This document shows positions 62,793 through 64,000 of a stretch of DNA of 64,000 nt, in pieces. How positions within the stretch are numbered: the first letter of the stretch is position 1; each line of letters starts with the position of its first letter. Made by a program: the position numbers and the translations under genes. The DNA is from Channallabes apus (Eukaryota > Chordata > Actinopteri > Siluriformes > Clariidae): the NCBI GenBank assembly GCA_030522415.1, contig CM060104.1, positions 19,078,825-19,142,824 of the forward strand. Reading direction: 5' to 3'. The notes under the pieces are model-generated. The model saw only the letters and a list, made by a program, of their open reading frames with translations. It was not told the origin of the DNA and did no database searches.

Positions 62793-63599
62793 TGGACTGC
62801 AGCTAAACCTAGTTATTCAACCACAGTTTTGGTTTGGTAGTAAGGACACCTTTTTAGTTAGGGTGACATACTTTATGATGTACAGTACTACGGATTTCTG
62901 GCCAGTGCACTGAAACTGTCCAAACACTCCTTTAACACTGATTTGCTACCTCTGGCTATGACCGAGTAGACTTGTATAATTCCCAATACAATGGTAGCAG
63001 AAAGGGTTATGTAATGCAGGTCTGTAGGATGGCCTTATACTGTAGGTCTTGTGAATATTTGTCTACACTTCATTTGGCTTGCTTTTTCCATTTGCTGGGT
63101 ACATGTCATGGTGATGAAACTTGGGAAAACTAAAAAAAGTTTGAACAGTGTCTGCCGGGTTCTTGGTGATCATTGCATCATGGCGTCATGCACAAGTGTC
63201 CTTTGTGTATATGATGTATTGCTCACTAGTAGATCCATATGTTAATTCTTGTATTTCGCACATATAGTGCTGTTACATTGAAAAGAACTCTAGTATGATC
63301 AGATTACACTCAACTCTCTGAACAGAAATGAATCCAGATCGTCTCTATATGCAAAAATATTTATCTTTTCATATAATATTTTTTCATATATATTGCAAAA
63401 TGTAGGGTATGTCAAACCATTCCAGCTCTCTGTTCAATGCATGTAAAACCTGTTTTGCTATAGGTCACATGTGTGTTAGTCTTCAAATAATTGTTCCATA
63501 AGCATCTACCATCATAATAATATATGTAATGTAATTCTATTTTGGCTTCGGGTTTCTTTTTCATTCTCACAAAGTAATAGAAAGCAATCAGGTGCCATA

Positions 63600-63651
<52 letters not shown>

Positions 63652-64000
63652 TACTATTACTACTATTACTACTACTACTAATTAAGTGATACATAAATAT
63701 TACCTGTACTGTATGCCATTTGTGGGATGGCCCTTTTCTTTTTCAAAAATTGCTCTTTCTGTAGCATGGGGTAAAAGACTGGCCTTGCTTGATCACAGTA
63801 TTAAACAGCATATTTTATTTCCAGGATTTATAATCATAGCATATTTATTTGTTAATAACCAGTCTGTCGACAAATGGATGTTTAGTATAAAAAGCCTATA
63901 ATCATAAATGTTCAGGTTGGACATCACAGAAGTGCTCAAATTCATAAATCAAAACGCTGGTCGGTTTAGCAATTGAATGCTGTGCACTTTATAATGTTTT
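62793..64000. other. Intergenic right end, only a trinucleotide array identified
   Basis: Apart from the ATT/ACT array at 63602-63682 I see no gene, element or conserved motif. Confidence 0.55.
63602..63682. repeat. (ATT)n/(ACT)n trinucleotide array, intergenic
   Basis: About 16 ATT units followed by ACT/ATT mixtures. An Asn-rich open frame over it is an artefact. Confidence 0.9.

Noticed and set aside
63512..63694. Asn-rich open frame
   Set aside because: Translation of an ATT trinucleotide array.

Overview
The window is vertebrate nuclear DNA, most likely from a teleost fish and probably an ostariophysan (catfish or characin relatives). The evidence is split genes with GT-AG introns, long dinucleotide microsatellites, several Tc1/mariner elements, and fish-type tRNA-derived SINEs. 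No species can be named from the sequence alone. There is no sign of a prokaryotic system, CRISPR array or virus.

Three protein-coding genes were reconstructed exon by exon, checking reading phase across every junction. (1) Thyroglobulin (tg), minus strand, 45 coding exons between 38635 and 662. The gene runs off the left edge; about three C-terminal exons are missing. (2) Src-like adaptor (sla), plus strand, 7 coding exons from 7341 to 10879. It lies entirely inside tg intron 41, antisense to tg. (3) phf20l1, a Tudor/PHD chromatin reader, minus strand, 22 coding exons from 55674 to 42325, complete at 1073 aa. The order phf20l1 - tg, with sla nested antisense in tg, matches the human 8q24 arrangement. 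The genes are linked by ancient synteny, not by a shared pathway.

Layout: 1-661, intron or repeat DNA beyond tg exon 45. 662-38635, tg with sla inside. 38636-42324, tg promoter, a decayed Tc1-like element at 39041-40549, then the phf20l1 3' flank. 42325-56880, phf20l1, including a noncoding first exon near 56756. 56881-64000, no recognisable gene: simple repeats, SINE fragments and a PIF/Harbinger-derived element at 61241-62790.

Mobile DNA is abundant: three Tc1-like elements with definable ends, three more Tc1-derived fragments, one Harbinger-like element, one palindromic MITE and several SINE copies. The points most worth a second look are dinucleotide arrays pressed against tg splice sites, a GC-AG intron in phf20l1, apparent loss of one thyroid-hormone-forming tyrosine in tg, a perfect 26-bp intronic hairpin, and near-intact Tc1 transposase genes. 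I found no convincing new biological system here.
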